Source of the DNA: Aquimarina agarivorans
GTDB taxonomy: Bacteria > Bacteroidota > Bacteroidia > Flavobacteriales > Flavobacteriaceae
Direction of reading: 5' to 3'
NCBI RefSeq assembly: GCF_000218485.1
Contig: NZ_AFPB01000068.1
Coordinates: forward strand, 1 to 54,964
Length of the DNA: 54,964 nucleotides
Positions 9,050-17,402 of the stretch are shown in pieces. Position numbers and translations under genes: made by a program. Each line of letters starts with the position of its first letter. The stretch's first letter is position 1. The notes under the pieces are model-generated. The model was given only the letters and a program-made list of their open reading frames with translations. It was not told where the DNA came from and ran no database searches.

Positions 9050-10354
9050 TTATTTTTTATTGACTCCATAAAATTTATTAAAAATCACACTTGCGGTTAA
9101 ATCTCCACTCACATTAACAGCCGTTCTAAACATTCCCAAAATTCGATCAATACCAATAACAATAATTAGTCCGTCTATTGGAATTCCTGCTCCTTGTAAT
9201 ACTGATGCTAGAATAATTACACCACCTCCAGGAATAGCAGGTGTTCCAATTGATGCTGCCACCACTGTAGTAGTAATTAATAATAAGTTGATTACTGTTA
9301 ATTCTATACCATAGGCTTGCGCCATAAATAAAGTGGTCACACACTGAAATAAAGCTGTTCCGTCCATATTAATAGTTGCCCCAATAGGAATTACAAAATC
9401 ACTAATATTTGATGATACTCCTAATTTTTCATCTGCGGTTTTCATGGACATAGGCATTACGGCCGCAGAACTAGCTGTAGAAAATGCTAATAATTGTGGC
9501 TCTCGTATTAGATGTAAAAATTTAAAGGGATTTTTATGAGTGATCGTAAATACTAATAGTAAATAGAATAGCATTAAGATTATTAAACCTAAAATAACAA
9601 CAATGATGTAATAGCCTAAACCCAAAAATATTTCGATGCCTATTTTAGATAATAATGCAGCCACTAATCCAAACACAGCAAAAGGTACTAGTGTCATTGC
9701 CCATGATACTACAATCATACAAATCTTCTGAATAGCTTCAGTAAAACGGATAATAGGATTTGCTGTATCCTTATTGAGTTGAGTAATTGCTACACCAATT
9801 ATTATTGTAAATATTACAACACCTAGCATTTCTCCCATTAATATAGATTCTAACGGATTGTTAGGTATAAGATTAGAAATAGCATTAGGAATATTCTCAA
9901 TAAAATTGTTTTGTTGACTAGGAGTAAAACTTTTCTCACTACTATTTGGAAATCCACCAATTTCAAGAATATATTGTCCTGGTTTCATAATAAGCGTTAT
10001 AAATACCCCTATTAAAATGGCCATAGTAGTCGTAAAAATAAAATATAGTAATAGTCTTAACCCCATAGTTTTTAAATTCTCAGACGCATTGCCTACTATT
10101 CCCGAAATAATAGATGCAAACACCAATGGAATCATTACCATTTGTACCAATCTCATAAATATTTGCCCTGGTAAATCCAACCAATTTGATAACCATAAGC
10201 TAAGGCTTTCTGAAACTAAACCTGTGGATGGATTGATTAAAACTCCCAGACAGGCCCCTAAAATTAATCCAATAATTACTTTTAACCATAAACGTCCTTT
10301 TATAAAACGGTCTAAATAAATTGACAAATCATTAAGTGGGTTAATTTCTAACAT
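9050..10354 (-). CDS. Dicarboxylate/amino acid:cation symporter (DAACS family)
   Basis: The 434-residue protein has about eight membrane helices and the family's hallmark sites: a serine-rich re-entrant loop (STASSAAVMPMSM), GATINMDGTALFQ in helix 7, the second hairpin GTPAIPGGGVIIL and GIDRILGMFRTAVNVSGD in helix 8. These bind the carboxylate substrate and the coupling ions in GltPh, GltP and DctA. Substrate cannot be assigned between C4-dicarboxylate and glutamate/aspartate. It is divergent from the TauE-like gene, with one FNR-type box between them placed correctly for both. Uptake of C4-dicarboxylates or amino acids under low oxygen would be a reasonable role (inference). Confidence 0.9.
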   Translation of the reverse strand: MLEINPLNDLSIYLDRFIKGRLWLKVIIGLILGACLGVLINPSTGLVSESLSLWLSNWLDLPGQIFMRLVQMVMIPLVFASIISGIVGNASENLKTMGLRLLLYFIFTTTMAILIGVFITLIMKPGQYILEIGGFPNSSEKSFTPSQQNNFIENIPNAISNLIPNNPLESILMGEMLGVVIFTIIIGVAITQLNKDTANPIIRFTEAIQKICMIVVSWAMTLVPFAVFGLVAALLSKIGIEIFLGLGYYIIVVILGLIILMLFYLLLVFTITHKNPFKFLHLIREPQLLAFSTASSAAVMPMSMKTADEKLGVSSNISDFVIPIGATINMDGTALFQCVTTLFMAQAYGIELTVINLLLITTTVVAASIGTPAIPGGGVIILASVLQGAGIPIDGLIIVIGIDRILGMFRTAVNVSGDLTASVIFNKFYGVNKK

Positions 10355-10392
10355 AAAATAAATGAATTGATTTTAAAGTTGTTACTTTTTGT

Positions 10393-10466
10393 CAAAAATA
10401 AAGTATGTTTCTTTCTTTTTAGTTGATAAATATCATAGTTGAAATTTTTCTTTAAGTATATCTTAA
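10393..10466. promoter_or_regulatory. Bidirectional FNR-type box between symporter and TauE-like genes
   Basis: TGATAAATATCA lies at 10424-10435 (centre 10429.5). On the minus strand the -7 element TATTTTTG (8 of 8) starts at 10400; on the plus strand the weaker TATCTTAA (6 of 8) starts at 10459. Both are 29.5 bases from the centre. One box can therefore activate both the symporter (start 10354) and the TauE-like gene (start 10482). Confidence 0.7.
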
Positions 10467-10481
10467 TAAAAAATTAGAAGC

Positions 10482-11210
10482 ATGCTTTCTCGTTATATCC
10501 CAATATTTATTATTCTCTCAATTGTAGCTGAAATTTTAGGAACAGTAGGTGGTTTTGGATCGTCTGTGTTTTTTGTTCCAATCGCCAATTTCTTTTTTGA
10601 TTTTAAATCTGTTTTAGGAATTACCGCCTTGTTTCACTTAGCAAGTAATCTATCTAAAATTGCAATGTTTAGGAAAGGATTTGATAAAAAATTGGTTGTT
10701 AATCTTGGTATCCCCGCTATTGTTTTCGTAGTTTTTGGGGCCTACGTAAGTAAATTTTTAGACCCAAGTATTCTCAATTATATTTTAGGAGGTTTTTTAG
10801 TGTTTTTAAGTTTGGTTTTTCTAATTTTTAAAACCCTGAAAATTAAGCCTACGGTAAAAAATGCTTTTATAGGCGGCTCCTTATCTGGATTAAGTGCGGG
10901 CATATTAGGAACTGGAGGTGCTATTAGGGGAATTACTCTTAGTGCTTTTAGAATGGATAAAAATAAATTTATAGCTACCTCTGCCATTATTGATATGGGG
11001 GTAGACTCTAGTCGTGCTGTAGTTTACTTTAACAACGGTTATATGCACAAAGAACACTTTTTTTTAATCCCTATACTATTATCAGTTAGCATCTTAGGTA
11101 CTTGGCTTGGAAAGCGTATTTTAAATAAAATGTCGCAGAATCAGTTTAGAAATATTGTACTCTTTCTTATTCTAGGAATTGGAATAGCTAGTATTCTGTC
11201 TAATTTATAA
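10482..11210 (+). CDS. TauE/SafE family membrane transporter
   Basis: The 242-residue protein has about eight membrane helices and two related halves, each with a glycine-rich turn: GTVGGFGSSVFFVP near the start and GLSAGILGTGGAIRG in the middle. This is the TauE/SafE (DUF81) pattern. Family members export sulfite, sulfoacetate or related organosulfonates, or take up sulfur compounds; the substrate here is unknown. It is followed after 10 bases by the gene at 11221, probably on one transcript. Confidence 0.82.
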   Translation: MLSRYIPIFIILSIVAEILGTVGGFGSSVFFVPIANFFFDFKSVLGITALFHLASNLSKIAMFRKGFDKKLVVNLGIPAIVFVVFGAYVSKFLDPSILNYILGGFLVFLSLVFLIFKTLKIKPTVKNAFIGGSLSGLSAGILGTGGAIRGITLSAFRMDKNKFIATSAIIDMGVDSSRAVVYFNNGYMHKEHFFLIPILLSVSILGTWLGKRILNKMSQNQFRNIVLFLILGIGIASILSNL

Positions 11211-11220
11211 ATTAAAAATA

Positions 11221-11715
11221 ATGAAAATAGAACACTTGGAAGAACGTATTAATGACTACAGAAACTCCATAAAAACCGTAGTCGAAAAAAAGAACCTTTG
11301 GAATAAAAGTATCAAACCTTTGCTTTTAAAAATACTCAATAGCGCTACCAAACTATATGATGTTGGTTGGAAAGTTCAGGAACTTAACTGGATTCACAAT
11401 AACGAAGCTGTTAATATTACTTTTGATTCTTTTCCTCCAGAGCTTATAAATTCTACTAATCAAATCCCTACTTTTCAGTTTTACCAAGGCGGTGCACTTA
11501 TTTTTTCTCAATCTTATAATGGAGATGTATATGTGTTTATTGCCTTTCCTATACTTCAAAATTCTGCACAACAAAACGAAATGAAAGAACTTGGCTTTTT
11601 CCTTCCTAAAGAAATTACAGAGAAATTTATTATAGAAAAAATTGACGACTTTTTAAAAGAAATGATCCTGTGGGAATTGCCTATGAATAATGGGAAAATT
11701 GGTTATCAAGGATAA
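11221..11715 (+). CDS. Hypothetical protein, 164 residues
   Basis: No family was recognised. The protein is soluble, without signal peptide or membrane helix. An N-terminal helix rich in Lys, Glu and Arg (EHLEERINDYRNSIKTVVEKK) is followed by an alpha/beta region with aromatic strands (FQFYQGGALIFSQSYNGDVYVFIAFP) and a C-terminal helix. The codon use is like that of its neighbours. It follows the TauE-like gene by 10 bases and so is probably under the same FNR-type box. Confidence 0.7.
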   Translation: MKIEHLEERINDYRNSIKTVVEKKNLWNKSIKPLLLKILNSATKLYDVGWKVQELNWIHNNEAVNITFDSFPPELINSTNQIPTFQFYQGGALIFSQSYNGDVYVFIAFPILQNSAQQNEMKELGFFLPKEITEKFIIEKIDDFLKEMILWELPMNNGKIGYQG

Positions 11716-11754
11716 TTAGTTAATTTTCTATTATCGTTATATAATGGTTCTTCT

Positions 11755-11895
11755 TTAATTTTTATACAAATTCAATTCATTTTTTAATTGTTGTATTTCT
11801 TGCTGCATATTTTCAATACGCTGCAACAAATGCATTACTGTTTCTATACCTGCTACATTAATATTTAGATCTCTATAAAACACCACAATTTTCAT
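11755..11895 (-). pseudogene. C-terminal remnant of a CbpM-like chaperone modulator
   Basis: The 46-codon frame (ATG 11895) reads FYRDLNINVAGIETVMHLLQRIENMQQEIQQL, which is the C-terminal helix-turn and coiled-coil part of CbpM/MerR-like modulators of DnaJ-type CbpA. The N-terminal half, about 50 residues, is missing. No conserved residues of it are seen upstream, where a terminator stands instead. It is probably what is left of a cbpA-cbpM pair beside hsp20. A functional micro-protein is possible but has no direct support. Confidence 0.6.
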
Positions 11896-11906
11896 TAATA
11901 ATTAAA

Positions 11907-11938
11907 AAGAGGCCAAAATAATTACAAATTAGCCTCTT
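11907..11938 (-). terminator. Rho-independent terminator after hsp20
   Basis: AAGAGGC at 11907-11913 pairs with GCCTCTT at 11932-11938, with an 18-base loop. On the minus strand the stem is followed by a short T-rich stretch. It lies 26 bases after the hsp20 stop and ends the usp-eRF1-like-hsp20 transcript ahead of the CbpM remnant. Confidence 0.6.
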
Positions 11939-11964
11939 AACATTTTGGTTTAATAAATTTAAGA

Positions 11965-12406
11965 TTAAGCAATTTCAATTACTTTTTTAGGTTTTTCAGC
12001 TGGAATTTCTTTTTTTGTTAAACATAACCCTAATATACCATCTTTGTAATTAGCCTTAACTTTTTGATCATCATCTACATTTGCTGGAAGTTTAAAACTT
12101 CTTTCAAAACTGTGAAATGAAAATTCTTTTCGGGTATAGCCTTCATCATTTTTTGCTTCTTCATCTTTTTTTTCTGCAGTTATTTTTAGGTAACCATCTT
12201 CCATTGATATTTCAATTTTTTTTTGAAAATCCTGGTACGGCTAGTTCTAGCGAAAAGTCCTTTTCATTCTCCTTAATGTTTACTGCAGGCAATTTTCTTC
12301 TATTTACAAAAAAATCATCCGAAAATAAATCGTCTGTGTCTAACCATGCCGAAAGATTATCTGTAAACCATGGAAAGCGTCTGTTGTCAAATTTCATTAT
12401 ATACAT
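11965..12406 (-). pseudogene. Hsp20 (alpha-crystallin) small heat-shock protein, one frameshift
   Basis: The N-terminal part (MKFDNRRFPWF to LELAVPGFSKK) and the C-terminal part (IEISMEDGYLKITAEKK to VIEIA) form a normal Hsp20 of about 146 residues. The alpha-crystallin domain spans about residues 45-130 and there is a KANYKDGILGLCL strand and an I-P-A tail near the end. They are in different frames, joined at nine A (T12216-T12224 on the plus strand); with eight A the protein is continuous. A -1 ribosomal slip would not repair this, a one-base error would. The gene is the third in an operon after the usp at 12906 and the eRF1-like gene, under the FNR-type promoter at 13781-13823. Confidence 0.85.
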
Positions 12407-12470
12407 AACTTAAAAATTTAAATATTAATGATTGATTTTAAAATGAACACGTTTCATTGTGTTTTACTAC

Positions 12471-12887
12471 TTATGATGTTTGATAGGTATTTTCATAATA
12501 TTTTCTAACCCATTGTTTTGTTTGATTTTCTGTCATACTATCTGCTCTTTCTAGTCCTTTTACTTTTGAAGAAATGTTCGGATGATTAACAATAAGCTCT
12601 TTTTGTAATTTTTCTCCTGCTTCGGCTGGTCCAAAAATTACGATAGCTTTCGCTTCTTTTATTTCTTCTATAATTTCATTAAAATACTTTTTAAACTGTT
12701 GCTTTTCGCGAAGCAAATACTTGCTATCATGTACAACATCTTGCGGACCTCCTTTAAATTTGGTCCCTGAACCACCGTGTATATGAAAATCTTCAATATT
12801 TGAAAAAATTGTTTTTAACACTATTTCTTCTTTATTTAAGGTCATTATATGAGCTTTTTGCTTATCAATCTAAATTCCTGTTTTCAT
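12471..12887 (-). pseudogene. eRF1/Pelota domain-3-like protein with amber codon 6
   Basis: From ATG 12845 the 124 residues include HIHGGSGTKFKGGPQDVV, a basic-acidic helix, then IVIFGPAEAGEKLQKEL, a pattern I associate with the bacterial eRF1-like (translation-associated) family. In-frame upstream, ATG 12887 opens MKTGI, a TAG codon at 12872-12870, then IDKQKAHIM and joins the rest. Relatives have Trp at this place (MKTGIWIDKRKA), and TGG to TAG is one base. So the true gene is about 138 residues, interrupted by a nonsense codon or miscalled base. It starts 18 bases after the usp at 12906. Function is unknown; a role near stalled or resting ribosomes is family-based guesswork. Confidence 0.6.
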
Positions 12888-12905
12888 TTTCTTAAATTTT
12901 AAAGG

Positions 12906-13757
12906 TTACTTATCTCTTAGTACGAGTACTGGTATTTTTGAGTGATACCCAAGTTTCTTAACTAATGGTTTTGACAAAATACTTCCAAAAAAACTGTGTT
13001 TTTTATTTATAAACGCGATCATATTAGCATCTCTACTATCTACAAAACATGTAATTGCACTATGAGTATCGCTATGATCAAGGGTATGAAATGTGTAATC
13101 AACATCTTCAAAATACTCTTCTAATAAATGCTTATTATCTAATTGTTTATCGTTTAATTTTTCTTCACCATCAACTACATGTAAAATCTTTAAACTTGCA
13201 TTTGTTTTTTTAACAATATCTATAAGGCTGGTTAATTCCTTTTTTTTAATAAAAATTTTATAGTTTGTAGGAAATACAATCTCCTTAGGTAATTCCACTT
13301 TAGCATCTGCAGGAACTGCAATTACAGGACAACTACGAATTTGTTCCATAATATCTACCGTATTACTACCATAAATGGTTCTAGTAGCATCTGTAACACC
13401 TTTGGTTCCCATTATAATTAAATCAATATCATTTCTTTCTACCAATTGTTCTACCGCTTCTTTTAAAAAGTTAAACTTACTATTCATAATAAACTTATGA
13501 TCAATATTTTGACCTTTAGTAACCATTATTTGTTGAAAAACTTTTTCTAAACCTTTATCGGCTTCTTCTTTTGCTAGTTCATATAAACGCTCTCCTGGCT
13601 CTGGTACCATCATACTTTCTAATACATAACCACTTTCTCTAAATGTATTTAATATGTAAAAGTCGCAGGGTTCATCTTTAAATAATTCTATTGCATAATT
13701 AATAGCATTCCATGCATATTTTGAAAAATCGGTTGGTAATAATATCTTTTTTTTCAT
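12906..13757 (-). CDS. Tandem-domain universal stress protein (UspA family)
   Basis: The 283-residue protein begins KKKILLPTDFSKYAWNAINYAIELF, with GTKGVTDATRTIYGSN as nucleotide-binding pattern in the first half and a degenerate second half starting KEIVFPTNYK. It is the first gene of the operon usp, eRF1-like, hsp20. Its own FNR-type promoter (13781-13823) overlaps the end of the preceding usp gene, so it can be read independently of that gene. Confidence 0.88.
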   Translation of the reverse strand: MKKKILLPTDFSKYAWNAINYAIELFKDEPCDFYILNTFRESGYVLESMMVPEPGERLYELAKEEADKGLEKVFQQIMVTKGQNIDHKFIMNSKFNFLKEAVEQLVERNDIDLIIMGTKGVTDATRTIYGSNTVDIMEQIRSCPVIAVPADAKVELPKEIVFPTNYKIFIKKKELTSLIDIVKKTNASLKILHVVDGEEKLNDKQLDNKHLLEEYFEDVDYTFHTLDHSDTHSAITCFVDSRDANMIAFINKKHSFFGSILSKPLVKKLGYHSKIPVLVLRDK

Positions 13758-13780
13758 GACGATTTATTTAATTTATACTT

Positions 13781-13823
13781 TAAATTTATCGGGTTTTATA
13801 ATATTAATAAATGACATTTATCA
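13781..13823 (-). promoter_or_regulatory. FNR-type box and -7 element for the usp-hsp20 operon
   Basis: TGACATTTATCA lies at 13812-13823, inside the last codons of the upstream usp gene. TAAATTTA (7 of 8 to TAnnTTTG) lies at 13788-13781 on the minus strand, 29.5 bases from the box centre. The start codon follows at 13757. Confidence 0.65.
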
Positions 13824-14667
13824 GCTCATCTGGAATAATTAAAAAAGGTCTTTTAGTGTGATGTCCTATTTTTTTAATTATTGCTTCGTGAGTCATTTTT
13901 TCGAAAAATCCATGACGATATTTAATCATTGCTAAAAGATCAAACTCTAAACAATCTACCATTGTAGAAATATGTTTTTCTACGGATTTATTTTTGGCAA
14001 TACTTATTGTACTATGCTTTACATCATCAAAATAAGTATCTAAAGACCTCTTGTTTTCTTGTTGAGAATTACTTAATTCTTTTGTATCTGTTACATGAAT
14101 TACTTTTAAAATAGCATCATCTAACTTGCAAAAAGACTTTAATGTTTGTAAGACATTTAAATTATACTTGTTAGTAAAATCTGTGGCAAAAGCAATATGG
14201 TATAATGGATATATATCTATATTTTCGGGTACAACAAGTATAGGACTAGAATTAATAGCCTCAATAACATTAACCGTATTACTACCCATAAAAATCTCCT
14301 TGATTCCTGAGGCTCCTTTAGTACCCATAACAACTAGATCAATTTGCTTAGATACTATTGTTTTTGCTATAGTTTCTATAAGTGGTTTTGATATTGAAAT
14401 AATTTCGAATTGATGCTCAAAATCTTCAGTATCTCTAACTATACTGTGTAATACTTCTTTTAATTCACACTCCGATTTTTCACTTAGACTATGATAAAGG
14501 GCTGCTCCTTTTTCTAGATACAATCTACTCGTGAAAATTGGAGTTTTAACCTCAAATGTATTTAATATATAAAATTGACAGGGCTCTTTTTTGAATAATC
14601 GTGTCGCATAAAATAAAGCATCATATGCATTTTTTGAAAAATCTGTTGTAACTAGAATATTTTTCAT
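13804..14667 (-). CDS. Tandem-domain universal stress protein (UspA family)
   Basis: The 287-residue protein begins KNILVTTDFSKNAYDALFYATRLF. The pattern GTKGASGIKEIFMGSN is present in the first half, and the second half begins YHIAFATDF. The last residues contain the next gene's FNR-type box in their DNA, a case of regulatory sequence inside coding sequence. It has its own promoter at 14697-14739. Confidence 0.88.
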   Translation of the reverse strand: MKNILVTTDFSKNAYDALFYATRLFKKEPCQFYILNTFEVKTPIFTSRLYLEKGAALYHSLSEKSECELKEVLHSIVRDTEDFEHQFEIISISKPLIETIAKTIVSKQIDLVVMGTKGASGIKEIFMGSNTVNVIEAINSSPILVVPENIDIYPLYHIAFATDFTNKYNLNVLQTLKSFCKLDDAILKVIHVTDTKELSNSQQENKRSLDTYFDDVKHSTISIAKNKSVEKHISTMVDCLEFDLLAMIKYRHGFFEKMTHEAIIKKIGHHTKRPFLIIPDELINVIY

Positions 14668-14696
14668 AGAGTATAATTTTATTCGATTTAATGGAA

Positions 14697-14739
14697 TAAA
14701 ATTAGCTCTTCTCTAAAAGGGTAACTATGATATTTCTCA
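14697..14739 (-). promoter_or_regulatory. FNR-type box (one mismatch) and -7 element for usp 14667
   Basis: TGATATTTCTCA at 14728-14739 keeps TGA-N6-TCA but has C instead of A in the second half-site. TAATTTTA (7 of 8) lies at 14704-14697 on the minus strand, again 29.5 bases from the box centre. The ATG is at 14667. Confidence 0.6.
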
Positions 14740-14767
14740 GCTTTAAAAAAATAAAGGCTAAAAAAGT

Positions 14768-15823
14768 TTAATCTACTAGTTTCAGTTTTTCGATATCAAT
14801 AATTCTAATATTTCTACCTTCAATTGCTATATATCCATCTTTTTTAAATGAAGATAAGGTACGTATAAGGCTTTCGGTAGCTATTCCTGCTACACTAGCT
14901 AAATCATTACGGGAAATTTTAATAGTTTCATTAGGCTTTTTATTTAGTACCTCTACAAATTGAATAATGGTTTGTGCTGTTTTTTTACGCACAGAACTAT
15001 AGGCCATTTGTAAAAGTTGATCTTTGATTACAGATAAATTATTTGTTAATAAACCCATAAATTCTATCGAGATATTTTTATTTTTTTCTAAAATATCTTT
15101 TAAACTATTTTTCGTAATCGCTGTGAGTTGAGTATCCTCAATAGCTGTAGCGGATTCTTGATAAGGTATATTATCTACAAAAGAGGTAAATCCTAAAAAA
15201 GAATCAGCTTCATACAATGCTGTAATTAATTGCTTCCCACTCTCATCCATTTTATGTCCTTTTATAACACCACTACTTATCAAATATACCTTATTAGAAT
15301 GATCTCCTTCAGCATATATTAACTCACCTTTTTTAAAATTTAATTCTTCGCCATTATCATCAAAAAAGTTTTTAAGTTCATTCAAGTTTCTTAAACTATC
15401 AGTATTTTCTTTGCTATTTGAATTTGATTGTTCTTTAAAAAGAGAAGAAATTAATTCGGCTTTAGCTAATCTACTTTCAATAGCACTCATCAATTCATCT
15501 TCCTCAAAGGGTTTGGTTAAATAATCATCAGCCCCCATATCCATTCCCATTCTAATTTCTTTATGTTCTGTTTTTGCTGAAAGAAAAATAAACGGAATTT
15601 GATTAGTTTCTGGAGTATTGGTAAGCGCTTCTAAAACTCCATAGCCATCAACTTCAGGCATCATAATATCACATACAATAATATTAGGAATATTTTGCTT
15701 AGCTAAATCAATACCAATCTTTCCATTTTGGGCAATAATTACATTATAGCCAGCAAGTTCAATAAGTTCTGCTGTATTTTCTCTTAAAGCAATATCATCT
15801 TCAATTAAAAGGACTGTTTTCAT
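14768..15823 (-). CDS. Response regulator fused to a CRP/FNR-type DNA-binding protein
   Basis: The 351-residue protein has a receiver domain (1-120; acidic pocket EDD 8-10, phospho-Asp 52 in VCDIMMPEVDG, Lys104 in LTKPFEE), a cNMP-type beta-roll (about 145-260, with LISSGVIKGHKMDESGKQL) and a C-terminal HTH_CRP domain (about 270-345). The recognition helix reads ATESLIRTLSSFKKDG: the Glu and Arg that contact TGA-TCA half-sites in FNR are kept, the Ser between is Ile. It has no FNR-type cysteine cluster, so oxygen would be sensed elsewhere, probably by a kinase. It lies divergent from hemN with an FNR-type box between them, and is the best candidate to bind the eight boxes of this window. Confidence 0.9.
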   Translation of the reverse strand: MKTVLLIEDDIALRENTAELIELAGYNVIIAQNGKIGIDLAKQNIPNIIVCDIMMPEVDGYGVLEALTNTPETNQIPFIFLSAKTEHKEIRMGMDMGADDYLTKPFEEDELMSAIESRLAKAELISSLFKEQSNSNSKENTDSLRNLNELKNFFDDNGEELNFKKGELIYAEGDHSNKVYLISSGVIKGHKMDESGKQLITALYEADSFLGFTSFVDNIPYQESATAIEDTQLTAITKNSLKDILEKNKNISIEFMGLLTNNLSVIKDQLLQMAYSSVRKKTAQTIIQFVEVLNKKPNETIKISRNDLASVAGIATESLIRTLSSFKKDGYIAIEGRNIRIIDIEKLKLVD

Positions 15824-15890
15824 ACTATGGAAAATAAACTGTTATTAATAATAAAAATACAATAATTGTTAATTTTTACTATTACTAAAC

Positions 15891-15933
15891 TGATAAATAT
15901 CATATTTCAAACAGATACTAAATTTTAGTTTTG
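15891..15933 (+). promoter_or_regulatory. FNR-type box and perfect -7 element for hemN
   Basis: TGATAAATATCA at 15891-15902 is identical to the box at 10424. TAGTTTTG (8 of 8) starts at 15926, 29.5 bases from the box centre; the ATG follows at 15968. Facing the regulator gene, the sequence at the same distance (AATTATTG, 15867-15860) matches 6 of 8, so autoregulation is possible but weak. Confidence 0.75.
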
Positions 15934-15967
15934 AAACTACAAAAAACTAATCTGTAAAACAGTTTTT

Positions 15968-17332
15968 ATGTGTAATACACTTGTTTCAAAATACAATGTA
16001 GCTGGCCCAAGATATACCAGTTACCCAACTGTTCCTTATTGGGAAAACGATACATTTTCCTTAAAGTTATGGAAACAAACTTTACTTAAAAGCTTTGAAG
16101 AAAGTAACTCCTCTGAAGGAATAAGTCTTTATATCCACCTCCCTTTTTGTGAAAGTATGTGTACATTTTGTGGGTGTAATAAACGGATTACTAAAAATCA
16201 TACAGTGGAGATCCCTTATGTAAATTCGATCTTAAAAGAATTTGAGTTGTACTGCGATTTATTTGGAAAGAAACCAATTGTCAAACAAATTCATTTTGGA
16301 GGAGGAACTCCCACTTTTTTTTCGCCAGAGCATTTGGAGTATTTGCTACTTGGTATTTTTTCAAGGGCTAAAAAAGCGGATGTTTTTGAATTTAGTTTTG
16401 AAGGTCATCCCAATAATACAACTAAAGAGCATTTAGAAACCTTATATAAGAATGGCTTTGAGAGAGTCTGTTACGGTGTACAAGATTATAATCCAAAAGT
16501 ACAAGAGGCTATTAATCGAATTCAACCTTTTGAAAACGTAGCGCGAGCAACCATTACAGCAAGGAAAATTGGATACAAATCAGTAGGGCACGATATTATT
16601 TATGGCTTACCTTTTCAGACAGAAGTGGATGTAAAAAACACGATCGAAAAAACAATAGAATTATCTCCAGATCGCATTGCCTTTTACAGTTATGCACACG
16701 TTCCCTGGATTAAAGGTAACGGACAACGTGGCTACAATGAAACAGATCTTCCTACTCCACAACAAAAAGCAATGCAATACAAGTTGGGTAAAAAAATGTT
16801 ACTAAAAGCAGATTATATTGAAATTGGAATGGATCATTTTGCTTTAAAAACAGATAATCTTTATATAGCACAACAAGAGAAAACAATACATCGTAATTTT
16901 ATGGGGTACAGCTCTAATAAAACACAGCTTATGATTGGTTTAGGAGTCTCTTCAATCGGTGATAGTTGGTATAGCTTTGTGCAGAATGTAAAAAATGTTG
17001 AGGAATATCAAAAGCTAGTAGATGATAGAATTTTTCCTGTATTTCGAGGGCATATTTTAAACGAAGAGGACCTAATAATCCGGCAACATATTCTAAATTT
17101 AATGTGTCAGTTTGAAACTTCCTGGGATACACAAAACACATACTTCAATGAATTACCTGAGGTACTTATAAAACTTGAAGAACTTGCTAAAGATGGTTTA
17201 ATAGAATTTCAATACAAAAAGTTGATAGTAACTGAAAAAGGAAGACCATTTGTACGGAATATATGTCTTCCCTTTGATTTACGTTTACAACGAAACATGC
17301 CCAAAACTCAATTATTTTCTATGACAATTTGA
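15968..17332 (+). CDS. hemN: Oxygen-independent coproporphyrinogen III oxidase HemN
   Basis: The 454-residue radical SAM enzyme has the HemN cluster motif CESMCTFCGC (CxxxCxxC plus the extra C), the start PRYTSYPTVPYW, HFGGGTPTF and the substrate region FYSYAHVPWIKGNGQRG. It converts coproporphyrinogen III to protoporphyrinogen IX using SAM instead of O2, in the cytoplasm. Length and motifs match true HemN, not the HemW haem chaperone. The FNR-type promoter fits low-oxygen haem supply for the cbb3 oxidase encoded just downstream on the other strand. Confidence 0.95.
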   Translation: MCNTLVSKYNVAGPRYTSYPTVPYWENDTFSLKLWKQTLLKSFEESNSSEGISLYIHLPFCESMCTFCGCNKRITKNHTVEIPYVNSILKEFELYCDLFGKKPIVKQIHFGGGTPTFFSPEHLEYLLLGIFSRAKKADVFEFSFEGHPNNTTKEHLETLYKNGFERVCYGVQDYNPKVQEAINRIQPFENVARATITARKIGYKSVGHDIIYGLPFQTEVDVKNTIEKTIELSPDRIAFYSYAHVPWIKGNGQRGYNETDLPTPQQKAMQYKLGKKMLLKADYIEIGMDHFALKTDNLYIAQQEKTIHRNFMGYSSNKTQLMIGLGVSSIGDSWYSFVQNVKNVEEYQKLVDDRIFPVFRGHILNEEDLIIRQHILNLMCQFETSWDTQNTYFNELPEVLIKLEELAKDGLIEFQYKKLIVTEKGRPFVRNICLPFDLRLQRNMPKTQLFSMTI

Positions 17333-17402
17333 TCTTGATAAAAGGGAAGATTCTAAACTTAAAAAACAAGTACTTCATTTTCTATTATGGGTTATAATTC
17401 TT

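Noticed and set aside
9147..9344. Minus-strand frame of 65 residues inside the symporter gene
   Set aside because: It overlaps the DAACS gene in another frame, has a low-complexity Tyr/Asn/Trp composition and no family features.
12420..12470. TGAACACG-TTTCA stretch upstream of hsp20 as an FNR-type box
   Set aside because: Half-sites are not TGAT/C...A/GTCA, spacing is wrong, and hsp20 is better explained as third gene of the usp operon.
17333..17402. Terminator between hemN and the small membrane protein gene
   Set aside because: Only a weak seven-base AT stem is present, without a clear T run.
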